Below are positions 15,378 to 21,982 of a DNA stretch of 23,497 nucleotides, piece after piece. The stretch's first letter is position 1; each line of letters starts with the position of its first letter. The DNA comes from a virus, in IMG/VR virus record IMGVR_UViG_3300044611_002022, positions 1 to 23,497 of that record; one strand, given 5' to 3'. The position numbers were made by a program, and so were the translations under genes. Under the pieces are notes generated by a model. The model saw only the letters and a list, made by a program, of their open reading frames with translations, was not told the origin of the DNA and did no database searches.

Positions 15378-16463
15378 ATGGAAATCTATAATTTATTAAT
15401 AAATAAAGACATTGGTATAGATAAAGGAGATTTATCTTCTGAATATGTGCGTAATGAAATCCTAAAAGCACAAAATCAAGGTGCCAAAGAAATTCGTTTA
15501 ATTATCAATTCAAAAGGAGGAGATGTTTACGAAGGTTTTTCTATTTACAATGATTTAAAAGATTGTGGCTTAAAAATTACTGCTTACATTCACGGATTTT
15601 GTGGTTCAATTTCAACATTAATAGCATCAAGTGCTGAATATGTAGAAATGAGTGAAACTGCTCAATATATGATACACAATTCTTCAGGTGGTGCATCAGG
15701 AAATGCTAAAGACCTTGAAGCAACTGCAGTAGCTTTAAGACAAATTGATGAAATTTTAGCAACAAATTATTCTAAAAAAACAGGAAAAACTATTGATGAA
15801 TTAAAAGCATTAATGGAAACAACTACATATATGAGTCCAAATGATGCAAAAAATTTAGGATTTATTGATGCAGTAAGATTACCAATATCAGCTTTCGGAA
15901 AATTTAATATAAAAACAAAAATGGACAATAATTTTAAAAACAAAATCGCTTCTGCTTTCAAGGCAATTGAAGAAGCATTAACAGGAAAAAATGAAAATCC
16001 TGTAAATTTTACTGAACCATTGGCCGATGGAAAAACTATCATATATGGCGATGGAGATTTAATGGTTGGTTCTGCAGTTTATACTGATGAATCAATGACT
16101 ACACCTGCACCTGAAGGGGAACACGCTTTATTAAGTGGTGTTTTTATCATTGTTGATGAAGCAGGAATTGTTCTTGAAATTCGTGAAATCGAAGATAAAG
16201 GAGAAGATGTAGTTGCAAAAGAAAATGCTGATTTAAAAGCAAAAGTTGCTGATTTAGAAGCAAAATTAGTTGCTGAAACAACTGAAAAAGAAGTATCTGC
16301 AAAAAATTTAGTAGAATTTAAAGCAAAAATGGATTCTGATTTTAAAAATTTGAAATCATTAATAACTTCTGCTGATGTAAAACAAAAAGATGACCAACGT
16401 AAAAATGTTGCTCCAAATCCTTTTGATGTAGTAGCTGAAAAAATGAAAAAACAATATTTGTAA
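15378..16463 (+). CDS. ClpP-like head maturation protease fused to scaffold
   Basis: A 361-residue fusion. Residues 1-180 form a ClpP-type serine peptidase: INSKGGDVYEG at 43-53, GFCGSIS at 73-79 (nucleophile Ser77) and YMIHN at 97-101 (His100). The third triad member is expected before YMSPNDA at 151-157 but Thr149 stands where Asp is usual, so it may use another residue. Residues about 210-265 form a small beta domain (GKTIIYGDGDLMVG), and about 275-335 a charged coiled coil, the likely scaffolding part. In the family this enzyme cleaves scaffold and capsid during head assembly. It starts an operon with MCP 21 nt downstream. It is leaderless if the promoter call is right. Confidence 0.85.
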   Translation: MEIYNLLINKDIGIDKGDLSSEYVRNEILKAQNQGAKEIRLIINSKGGDVYEGFSIYNDLKDCGLKITAYIHGFCGSISTLIASSAEYVEMSETAQYMIHNSSGGASGNAKDLEATAVALRQIDEILATNYSKKTGKTIDELKALMETTTYMSPNDAKNLGFIDAVRLPISAFGKFNIKTKMDNNFKNKIASAFKAIEEALTGKNENPVNFTEPLADGKTIIYGDGDLMVGSAVYTDESMTTPAPEGEHALLSGVFIIVDEAGIVLEIREIEDKGEDVVAKENADLKAKVADLEAKLVAETTEKEVSAKNLVEFKAKMDSDFKNLKSLITSADVKQKDDQRKNVAPNPFDVVAEKMKKQYL

Positions 16464-16484
16464 ACAATTAAAAAATAAAAAAAA

Positions 16485-17459
16485 ATGGATATTTTAGATA
16501 TAAACTTTGAATGGCCGGGGCAATTAGCCAATGAGGTATTTATTAAACCTACATTTTTAACTCCTGAAATGACTTCAGAATTTAGAGTTATAGTAGATAT
16601 TAAATCAAGAAGACAATTAGCATTAGACAATATTCTTTCAGGTGTGGTTCGCCCATCAGTTGGTTGTGGTCGTGATAATGCAGGAAATGTTATTGATATT
16701 TCAGACAAATGGATTGATGTTTGCGATTTAAAAATAAATTTAAATCAATGTGCTAAAAATTTACGTGCTACATTTATGGAGCAGTATTTGAGAACAGGTA
16801 ATGAAATTACTGATTTAGTGGGTACAAATGTTCAATCTTACATTTTAGAAAAAGTTACAAATGCAGTTCGTTTAGATGTTTATGATATCGCTTGGTTTGG
16901 AGATGAAAATTCTGCAAATGATACATTAGCATCTTGTACAGGAATGTGGGCGAGATTAATTCAAGGAGCAAATGCTTACGAAATTGAAAAAGTAACTATT
17001 CCTTCTACTTTAGGAGATTGTACTGCACTTAATGTTTTAAGAGATATGTACACTACTGCATCGCCATTATTGGACCAAATGCCTGAAGGAGATAAATATT
17101 TTGCTTTAACTCGTGAATTATACGACAATTATTTAACTTGTAGAGAAGAAGCTTGTGGTGGAGATAAAGCTTGGGATATGGTTGAAGCAGGTGCAAGAGT
17201 TTTAACTTTCAGAGGTATTCCTGTTTATAAAAAATCAAGATGGACTCAAATCATTTCAGCAAATGAATTGGGAAATACTCATCGTGCAGTTTATACATAC
17301 AAAGAAAATCTTGCAGTTGGTACAGATGCAGTATCTGATATGAATTCACTTGATTTTTACTATGTAAAACAAGACAAGATGAATTACATTGATGCAGAAT
17401 TTAAAATGGGTACTCAATATATCTATGGCGAATTGACTGTAATTGGTTTATCTTACTAA
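16485..17459 (+). CDS. Major capsid protein (HK97 fold)
   Basis: A 324-residue protein directly after the protease-scaffold gene, the standard place for the major head protein. It opens with FEWPGQLANEVFIKP at 8-22 and has the P-domain pattern of Bacteroidota capsid proteins, ending in AEFKMGTQYIYGELTVIGLSY. It is rich in Cys (VGCG, DVCD, NQCA, SCTG, DCTA, CREEAC), more than most HK97-fold proteins and perhaps used for metal or disulfide stabilisation. The leader 16464-16484 is nearly all A, which is known to favour initiation in Bacteroidota where Shine-Dalgarno sites are not used. It is followed, 20 nt later, by the tail protein gene with a strong SD site. Confidence 0.88.
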   Translation: MDILDINFEWPGQLANEVFIKPTFLTPEMTSEFRVIVDIKSRRQLALDNILSGVVRPSVGCGRDNAGNVIDISDKWIDVCDLKINLNQCAKNLRATFMEQYLRTGNEITDLVGTNVQSYILEKVTNAVRLDVYDIAWFGDENSANDTLASCTGMWARLIQGANAYEIEKVTIPSTLGDCTALNVLRDMYTTASPLLDQMPEGDKYFALTRELYDNYLTCREEACGGDKAWDMVEAGARVLTFRGIPVYKKSRWTQIISANELGNTHRAVYTYKENLAVGTDAVSDMNSLDFYYVKQDKMNYIDAEFKMGTQYIYGELTVIGLSY

Positions 17460-17462
17460 TTT

Positions 17463-17470
17463 AAAGGAGG
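17463..17470 (+). promoter_or_regulatory. Perfect Shine-Dalgarno site of the major tail protein gene
   Basis: AAAGGAGG lies 9 nt before the ATG at 17480 in a purine-only leader. No other gene in the window has such a site. In Bacteroidota ribosomes the anti-SD is normally sequestered (bS21, bS18, bS6), so an SD this strong is unusual and may be a control element. Confidence 0.8.
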
Positions 17471-17479
17471 AAAAAAAAT

Positions 17480-18046
17480 ATGCCTTGTGGAATTATAAGT
17501 GGATTAGCTTGTGCAACTTGTGAAGATTTACAGGTTGTCGGTGGAATTAAAGCGAAAAATATCTATGTAGGTTCATTATCAGATTTAACTGATAGTGGAT
17601 TTACTGCAGATTCTGAAGGTGTTGTTACTGCTATTGGATTGCAACCTTATAACTATCTTTTCAAATTTTGTGCTAAAACAAAAAGTGCAGGAGCAGGACA
17701 AGAAATGGTTATTGGAGAAAACAATATCAAATCTTTTAATCAAACGATTACAGGAAAATTTCAGCAACAAACACAAGACGCTAAAAACGTTTGGGATAAT
17801 TTGAAGTTATTAGATGATTTATTTGTCATCATTGAAAAAACTGATGGTACATTTGAACTTTATGGTAAAGTGGCAGGATTACAAATTACTGCTTTAACTA
17901 AAGCTACAGGAGTATTAATCGGAGATGATAATGCTTTCAACGTAACATTAGGACAACCAAATGGTGGAGAAACATCATTGGCTCCTGATTTCTTAAAAAC
18001 AGATTACCAAACTACTAAAAATTATCTTGAAGGATTAATTTCATAG
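17480..18046 (+). CDS. Major tail protein (tail tube subunit)
   Basis: A 188-residue protein with the N-terminus MPCGIISGLACATCEDL followed by GGIKAKNIYVGSLSDL, the pattern of the Bacteroidota siphophage tail-tube protein (Cys-rich start, then GGIK and a strand). The C-terminal half, DGTFELYGKVAGLQI near 122-136 and FNVTLGQPNGGET near 153-165, fits the tube beta-sandwich. It is third in the head operon, 20 nt after the capsid gene, and has the only strong Shine-Dalgarno site of the window. It ends in TAG, the only TAG stop seen here, 19 nt before a strong terminator. The tail-tube subunit must be made in large amounts, which fits the SD. Confidence 0.78.
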   Translation: MPCGIISGLACATCEDLQVVGGIKAKNIYVGSLSDLTDSGFTADSEGVVTAIGLQPYNYLFKFCAKTKSAGAGQEMVIGENNIKSFNQTITGKFQQQTQDAKNVWDNLKLLDDLFVIIEKTDGTFELYGKVAGLQITALTKATGVLIGDDNAFNVTLGQPNGGETSLAPDFLKTDYQTTKNYLEGLIS

Positions 18047-18065
18047 TTCAAGTTGGGTTAATAGG

Positions 18066-18100
18066 AATGGTGTCGGGGTAACTTGACACCATTTTTTTTT
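18066..18100 (+). terminator. Strong Rho-independent terminator after the head operon
   Basis: AATGGTGTC at 18066-18074 pairs perfectly with GACACCATT at 18085-18093 around a 10-nt loop, followed by a run of T to 18100. Seven nucleotides of the loop and 3' arm (AACTTGA, 18080-18086) are also complementary to TCAAGTT at 18048-18054, so an alternative, antiterminator-like fold is possible. Confidence 0.88.
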
Positions 18101-18126
18101 GTATTTGTAATTTTTTACTATATTTG
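18098..18126 (+). promoter_or_regulatory. Bacteroidota-type promoter of the glycosyltransferase cassette
   Basis: TTTG at 18098-18101 and TATATTTG at 18119-18126 are separated by 17 nt, within the range described for Flavobacterium promoters. The upstream box uses the last T residues of the preceding terminator, and the ATG at 18130 begins 3 nt after the -7 box. Confidence 0.7.
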
Positions 18127-18129
18127 AAT

Positions 18130-18306
18130 ATGTCAATCGAAGAAATAAAACAATATTTTGACCAAAATGGTGGTAAAAGTTTACCTCATAATGATAAACA
18201 TTGGAATATTTTGTTTGATATGTATTTTAAAGCAACTAAAAACAAACTTTCTATAGGTTGTGGAGGTTGTTATCAAGTTGGATATAAATGGCTACAAAAA
18301 CAATAA
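18130..18306 (+). CDS. Small CxxC protein (58 aa) at the head of the cassette
   Basis: A 58-residue protein starting with MSIEEIKQYFDQNGGKSLP and ending with IGCGGCYQVGYKWLQKQ; the CGGC pair could bind a metal or form a disulfide. Start: an in-frame TTG at 18124 is part of the promoter box, so ATG 18130 is chosen. It overlaps the following gene by 19 bp. Function unknown. As first gene behind the promoter it would be made in the largest amounts in the cassette. Confidence 0.6.
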   Translation: MSIEEIKQYFDQNGGKSLPHNDKHWNILFDMYFKATKNKLSIGCGGCYQVGYKWLQKQ

Positions 18307-18977
18307 TTCATCAAATTTATTTTAACGAACAAACAAAGGGATTTATTAATCCTATTTGTATTCCTTATGATAATATTTGGTTTGAAGGTAAAAAAACTCA
18401 ACCTTGTTTTGAAAATCATATAATTTCAGAACTTATTGATAAACAGGCACATAAAGAATCTGATTATTTTGGTGTTTTTTCTTGGCAATTTGAATCTAAA
18501 AATCCATATCGTTTAGAAAATTTTAATGATGATATGAAAAGATTTCCAAAATACGATTGTTATACTTTTTATAAATTACACACTCAACCTAATGTTTGGC
18601 GAGTTGCTGAAAATTGGCATAAAGGTATAATTGAAACTGCTCAACACATTTTTAATCGTTTTAAACCATCAATAAATATTAGTCGAATAAATACACCAAC
18701 AATATACCAAAATGCTCATATAACGAAGATAAACATCTATGAGGATTATGTAAATACTTGGTTAAATCCATTAATTGAAATAATGGAAGATAAAAATGAT
18801 ATTTGGTTACAAAATAGATTATATCAAGATACAAAATATAAATCAGGCCGTTTTTCGCCTGAAATATTAGAAAAATTAACAGGAGTTCCATATTATCCAA
18901 TGCACACTTTTATTTGTGAAAGGTTTTTTTCTACTTATATGGCAATTAATAGACATTCAATCAAACATTTATGCTAA
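18288..18977 (+). CDS. Putative glycosyltransferase-related protein
   Basis: A 229-residue protein of no certain family. The N-terminal IIHQIYFNEQTKGFI, then ENHIISELI and DYFGVFSWQFESK at 59-71, and the C-terminal PYYPMHTFICERFFSTYM are arranged like some GT-A-type sugar-transfer proteins in glycan clusters, in which a ...H-x-F-x-x-E-R-F... segment closes the domain. No clear DxD motif is visible. Support comes mainly from its place among glycosyltransferase genes. It overlaps the next gene by 7 bp. An accessory or acceptor-recognition role is also possible. Confidence 0.45.
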   Translation: MATKTIIHQIYFNEQTKGFINPICIPYDNIWFEGKKTQPCFENHIISELIDKQAHKESDYFGVFSWQFESKNPYRLENFNDDMKRFPKYDCYTFYKLHTQPNVWRVAENWHKGIIETAQHIFNRFKPSINISRINTPTIYQNAHITKINIYEDYVNTWLNPLIEIMEDKNDIWLQNRLYQDTKYKSGRFSPEILEKLTGVPYYPMHTFICERFFSTYMAINRHSIKHLC

Positions 18978-19756
18978 AAATAAGAGTAGTAAGCAATTAT
19001 GCTGAAAGTTGGAGATTACATTCTGAAATATTAAGACAATTTGCACCTGCAAACATTGTTTTAAATTTTGGATTTGTTGAAGATAATTCTTATAATATTT
19101 TATTTATTTTAAATAATTGGGATGGCGAAATAAAAGTAAAACCTGAATATGTTTTTGTTTTAGCACAAGAACCTTCTTGGTCTTTAAATTTTAAAGATTG
19201 GAATGATAAATGTGCTGAATTTATTTCTCCTACTAATAACCAATTGCCATTAATGTTTAATTGGACCGGCCTTGATTTTGAAGAAGCAATTAATTTAAAA
19301 ATTGAAAAAACCAAAAAATGTAGTTTTATTGTTGCAAAACACAAACCATTAGAAGGAACTTTATACGATTTTAGAAATAAATTAGTTGATTTAATAATTG
19401 CAAGTGATTTAGACATAGATATTTATGGTAAAGGATGGAATATTTCTGATTCAAGATATAAAGGAGAAATTGAACATAAAAAAGATGGTTTAATAGATTA
19501 TCATTCATCAATTTGTATAGAAAATTGTGAGCAAGAATTTTATGTAACTGAAAAATTTTGGGATGCTATTATATGTGATACATTTCCAATACCATATCAA
19601 GCGATTAAAAATGAACCAATAAAAGCAATTAAAGCAATTATGGAATCTGTAGCGATTGGCGATGGTTATGCTTATACAATGCCTCATAAACAATACTATT
19701 TCCACGAATTAAACATATTTAGATATATTCAATCAAAAGTTAATCTATTTATCTGA
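18971..19756 (+). CDS. GT10 fucosyltransferase-like protein
   Basis: A 261-residue protein whose C-terminal half has the GT10 (alpha-1,3/1,4-fucosyltransferase) signature: SICIENC at 180-186, YVTEKFWDAI at 191-200 and TFPIPYQA at 204-211, corresponding to the family FENS...YVTEK...vPvy segment that holds GDP-fucose. VLAQEPSW at 63-70 fits the N-terminal domain. The enzyme would add fucose, or a related sugar from a GDP donor, to a glycan in the cytoplasm. It overlaps its neighbours on both sides (7 bp and TGATG), so it is within the cassette operon. The C-terminal end is short compared with typical members. Donor and acceptor are unknown. Confidence 0.65.
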   Translation: MLKIRVVSNYAESWRLHSEILRQFAPANIVLNFGFVEDNSYNILFILNNWDGEIKVKPEYVFVLAQEPSWSLNFKDWNDKCAEFISPTNNQLPLMFNWTGLDFEEAINLKIEKTKKCSFIVAKHKPLEGTLYDFRNKLVDLIIASDLDIDIYGKGWNISDSRYKGEIEHKKDGLIDYHSSICIENCEQEFYVTEKFWDAIICDTFPIPYQAIKNEPIKAIKAIMESVAIGDGYAYTMPHKQYYFHELNIFRYIQSKVNLFI

Positions 19757-20412
19757 TGCCAATTTGTATAACATTCGGAACAAAGCAATACCAAAATGCA
19801 CTTGATAGGTTGTTTAAATCTGCCAATAAGTATATGTACACTTTGACTTTTAATGTTTCATCAATTACAGAATTAATAAAAGCATATCCGAAGCATTTTC
19901 AATCTGATAGGGGATTTGGTTGGTGGTTATGGAAACCATATTTAATTAATTCGGTTTTAAATTCAATGCAAGAAGGAGATTATTTGATTTATTTAGATTC
20001 AACAATTGAAATTTTAAAAAATCCTGAAATATTATTAGAAGATTATAAATCAGATATAATTTTGTTTAATAATGGTCAAATACACCAAGAATATTGTAAA
20101 ACAGAATGTTATTATGAAATGGGTTATAATTCGCCATTAAATCAATTACAAGCAAATGGTGCTATTCAAATTTATAGGAAATCTGATTTTTCATTAATGT
20201 TTACTGAAGAATATTTCCTTTGGTGTACAAAATTAGATTTAATTAATGATGAACACGATAAAACAATTCAGAATAATAAATTTAAAACACATAGGCACGA
20301 CCAATCAATTTTAACTAATTTGGCAGTTGGTTATGAAATACCTTTATTTACATCTCCTTGCCAATGGGGTATGAAAGAAAATGCTTATTTTAACCATCAC
20401 AGACAACTATGA
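19756..20412 (+). CDS. GT-A-type glycosyltransferase-like protein
   Basis: A 218-residue protein beginning MPICITFGTKQYQNAL. The segment GFGWWLWKP at 53-61 followed by GDYLIYLDS at 74-82 is the pattern of a GT-A-like family seen in polysaccharide gene clusters, where the LDS/LDT acidic residue is the metal ligand. Later parts (QANGAIQIYRKSDFS, HRHDQSILTNL) also fit the acceptor side, ending in HRQL. It is coupled to both neighbours by TGATG/ATGA overlaps. Substrate unknown. Confidence 0.6.
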   Translation: MPICITFGTKQYQNALDRLFKSANKYMYTLTFNVSSITELIKAYPKHFQSDRGFGWWLWKPYLINSVLNSMQEGDYLIYLDSTIEILKNPEILLEDYKSDIILFNNGQIHQEYCKTECYYEMGYNSPLNQLQANGAIQIYRKSDFSLMFTEEYFLWCTKLDLINDEHDKTIQNNKFKTHRHDQSILTNLAVGYEIPLFTSPCQWGMKENAYFNHHRQL

Positions 20413-20585
20413 TAATTAAAGGGATATTAAAAAAAGATAAAAATGGATTTTATTTAGAAACTAAATATAAATTCAATGGTAAAATGGGATTAAATGATGA
20501 ACAAATAGAAATACTTGATACATTAGTAAATAAAAAAATAAAAATTGAATATGAAACAATTAACAGAATTGGCAATCGCAAATAA
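20409..20585 (+). CDS. Small unknown protein (58 aa) in the cassette
   Basis: A 58-residue lysine-rich protein starting with an ATGA overlap and ending 35 nt into the next gene (ATG 20551). It has no motif I recognise (MIIKGILKKDKNGFYLETKY at the start). It is listed because the overlap type and codon use match the other genes. It could be a translation-coupling leader for the methyltransferase or a small partner protein. Confidence 0.5.
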   Translation: MIIKGILKKDKNGFYLETKYKFNGKMGLNDEQIEILDTLVNKKIKIEYETINRIGNRK

Positions 20586-21090
20586 GGCTCAACAGAAACC
20601 TTATGAATTTCAAAAATTGCTTGAAATGTTAGATGTAATGACATCTAAAAAAATTGCAGTCGAAATAGGAAGTTATGATGGTGGATGCTTATATGCATAT
20701 CGTGAAATGTTCGGCAAAACGATTTCTATTGACCTAAATCAACGTTCAAACATTGAAGGTATAGATTATATCATTGGAGATAGTAAAACGTTGTATAACG
20801 ATTTAAAATCGAAATTAGGAGGTAAAAATACCAAAATAGATTTTTTAATGATTGACGGAGACCATTCTTTTGAAGGCGTAAAGTCTGATTTTGAAATTTA
20901 CCATAAATTGGTTAAAAAAGGTGGTATTATAGCTTTTCACGATGTTAAAGAAACTCAAATGCATACCGAACTTAATTGTTTTGTATCTGATTTTTGGAAT
21001 AAAATTAGATTGGATGAAAGATTTGAAGCAATTGAATTTTTAGATTCAGTAAATGATTGGGGTGGAATTGGTGTTTTAATCATAAAATAA
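20551..21090 (+). CDS. Class I SAM-dependent methyltransferase
   Basis: A 179-residue protein with the class I fold: VEIGSYDGG at 37-45 (SAM glycine loop), SIDL at 59-62 (Asp61 for the ribose), IDGDHSFEGV at 101-110 and GGIIAFHD at 124-131. The IDGDHS...GG-x-I-x-x-H-D pattern is that of the Methyltransf_24 / cephalosporin-hydroxylase-like group, common in sugar and glycan clusters, where it O-methylates a sugar. DNA methylation is not suggested: there is no DPPY or NPPY motif. The start is ATG 20551, since a TTG six nt upstream is not needed. Overlaps with neighbours place it in the operon. Confidence 0.72.
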   Translation: MKQLTELAIANKAQQKPYEFQKLLEMLDVMTSKKIAVEIGSYDGGCLYAYREMFGKTISIDLNQRSNIEGIDYIIGDSKTLYNDLKSKLGGKNTKIDFLMIDGDHSFEGVKSDFEIYHKLVKKGGIIAFHDVKETQMHTELNCFVSDFWNKIRLDERFEAIEFLDSVNDWGGIGVLIIK

Positions 21091-21707
21091 TGGATATTAT
21101 CATCACTTGTAAAAATAGACTTCAGCATTTAAAAAAATGTATTTCATCAATTCCTAAAGAAAATTTAATTGATGTTTTTGTTGTTTGCTATGGAGATGAA
21201 ATGGCATTTAGATGGTGTAAACAAGAAAAATTGAAGTGTATTTTATATCCGGCCCGAGATTTTCATTTATCAAAAGCGAGAAATATTGGTGTTACTAATA
21301 CTTTTGATGAATGGTTATTTTTTGCTGATGCTGATACAATATTTGATGCTAATTTTTTCAAATCATTAAAATTAGAAACAAATAATTATTATACAGGAGA
21401 ACCACAATGTTCAGGTAATTGTATTGTTGAAAGAAAACATTTTAAAGGTTATGATGAAGCGATAAAAGGATATGGTGGCGAAGATACAGACCTTTATATT
21501 ACATTGACTATACAAGGTTTAAAGAAATGCCACATTGAATTAATGAGATATTTACCTCATTCTGATTTTGATAGGACAAGAAACTACGGAAATTCGAAGA
21601 AATGGCATCAACAATTGCATAATATTAAGTATTTGATGCAAAAACATCCTCACGAGTTCATTTTTCCTGAATATATTTCACCCGATTTAAAACATTTTTT
21701 TTTATGA
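21090..21707 (+). CDS. GT2/GT27-like glycosyltransferase
   Basis: A 205-residue GT-A enzyme. MDIIITCKNRLQHL at 1-14 starts the Rossmann core, KARNIG at 62-67 binds the donor, FADAD at 78-82 is the metal-binding DxD (Asp80, Asp82) and GYGGEDTDL at 127-135 is the C-terminal motif typical of GalNAc/galactosyl-transferase-like proteins. The start is ATG 21090 (TAATG overlap with the methyltransferase stop), not the in-frame TTG at 21057. It would transfer a sugar to a glycan or protein acceptor. It overlaps the membrane protein gene by 4 bp. Confidence 0.78.
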   Translation: MDIIITCKNRLQHLKKCISSIPKENLIDVFVVCYGDEMAFRWCKQEKLKCILYPARDFHLSKARNIGVTNTFDEWLFFADADTIFDANFFKSLKLETNNYYTGEPQCSGNCIVERKHFKGYDEAIKGYGGEDTDLYITLTIQGLKKCHIELMRYLPHSDFDRTRNYGNSKKWHQQLHNIKYLMQKHPHEFIFPEYISPDLKHFFL

Positions 21708-21982
21708 TGATTCAAGAATCTTTTCTCATATCGTTATTGTGTTATGGTTTTTTTCAAGCAACACGATTCGGAAATATTTTGTATTTCATTCAACGATTTT
21801 CGCTTACATTACCCGAATTTTTCGGTAAACCAATATGCCTTTGTTTAACTTGTATGTCATCAATTCACACTATTTTTTGGCATTATTGTTTTTGGGGATT
21901 TGAATGGACAATAATACCTCAAATTTTAATTGTAGCATCAATAAATCATATAATAGGATTAATTTCAGCACAATATGAATAA
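21704..21982 (+). CDS. Small membrane protein with CxxC motif
   Basis: A 92-residue hydrophobic protein with two or three likely membrane helices: FLISLLCYGFF near 7-17, HTIFWHYCFWGF near 55-66 and IIPQILIVASINHIIGLI near 70-87. CLTC lies at 46-50 in the loop between the helices. It is the only clear membrane protein of the cassette and could anchor or localise the glycosyltransferases, or help export a glycan intermediate. It overlaps both neighbours (ATGA before, 8 bp after). No family recognised. Confidence 0.6.
   Translation: MMIQESFLISLLCYGFFQATRFGNILYFIQRFSLTLPEFFGKPICLCLTCMSSIHTIFWHYCFWGFEWTIIPQILIVASINHIIGLISAQYE

Noticed and set aside
15511-15525. AAAGGAGG followed by ATG inside the protease gene, like a second Shine-Dalgarno start
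   Set aside because: It encodes the conserved SKGGD motif, and the out-of-frame ATG opens only 11 codons.
16444-16470. Third copy of the inverted-repeat promoter before the capsid gene (TTGTAA at the end of the protease gene)
   Set aside because: There is no TTACAA arm at the right distance and no TAnnTTTG box; TTGTAA here is a Leu codon plus stop.
16079-16708. 209-codon open frame on the minus strand across the protease/capsid junction
   Set aside because: It is antisense to two well-supported structural genes, spans their boundary, and its Ser/Phe/Asn-rich content is what the reverse of AT-rich coding sequence gives. No promoter of the phylum type precedes it.
18105-18118. Inverted repeat TTGTAA-N4-TTACTA before the cassette as another switch site
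   Set aside because: Loop length and right arm differ, and it overlaps the -7 box; the ordinary TTTG-N17-TATATTTG promoter explains the region.
21057-21089. Earlier TTG start for the GT2/GT27-like gene
   Set aside because: ATG 21090 overlaps the previous stop in the normal TAATG way and puts the first Rossmann strand (DIIITCKNR) at the N-terminus.
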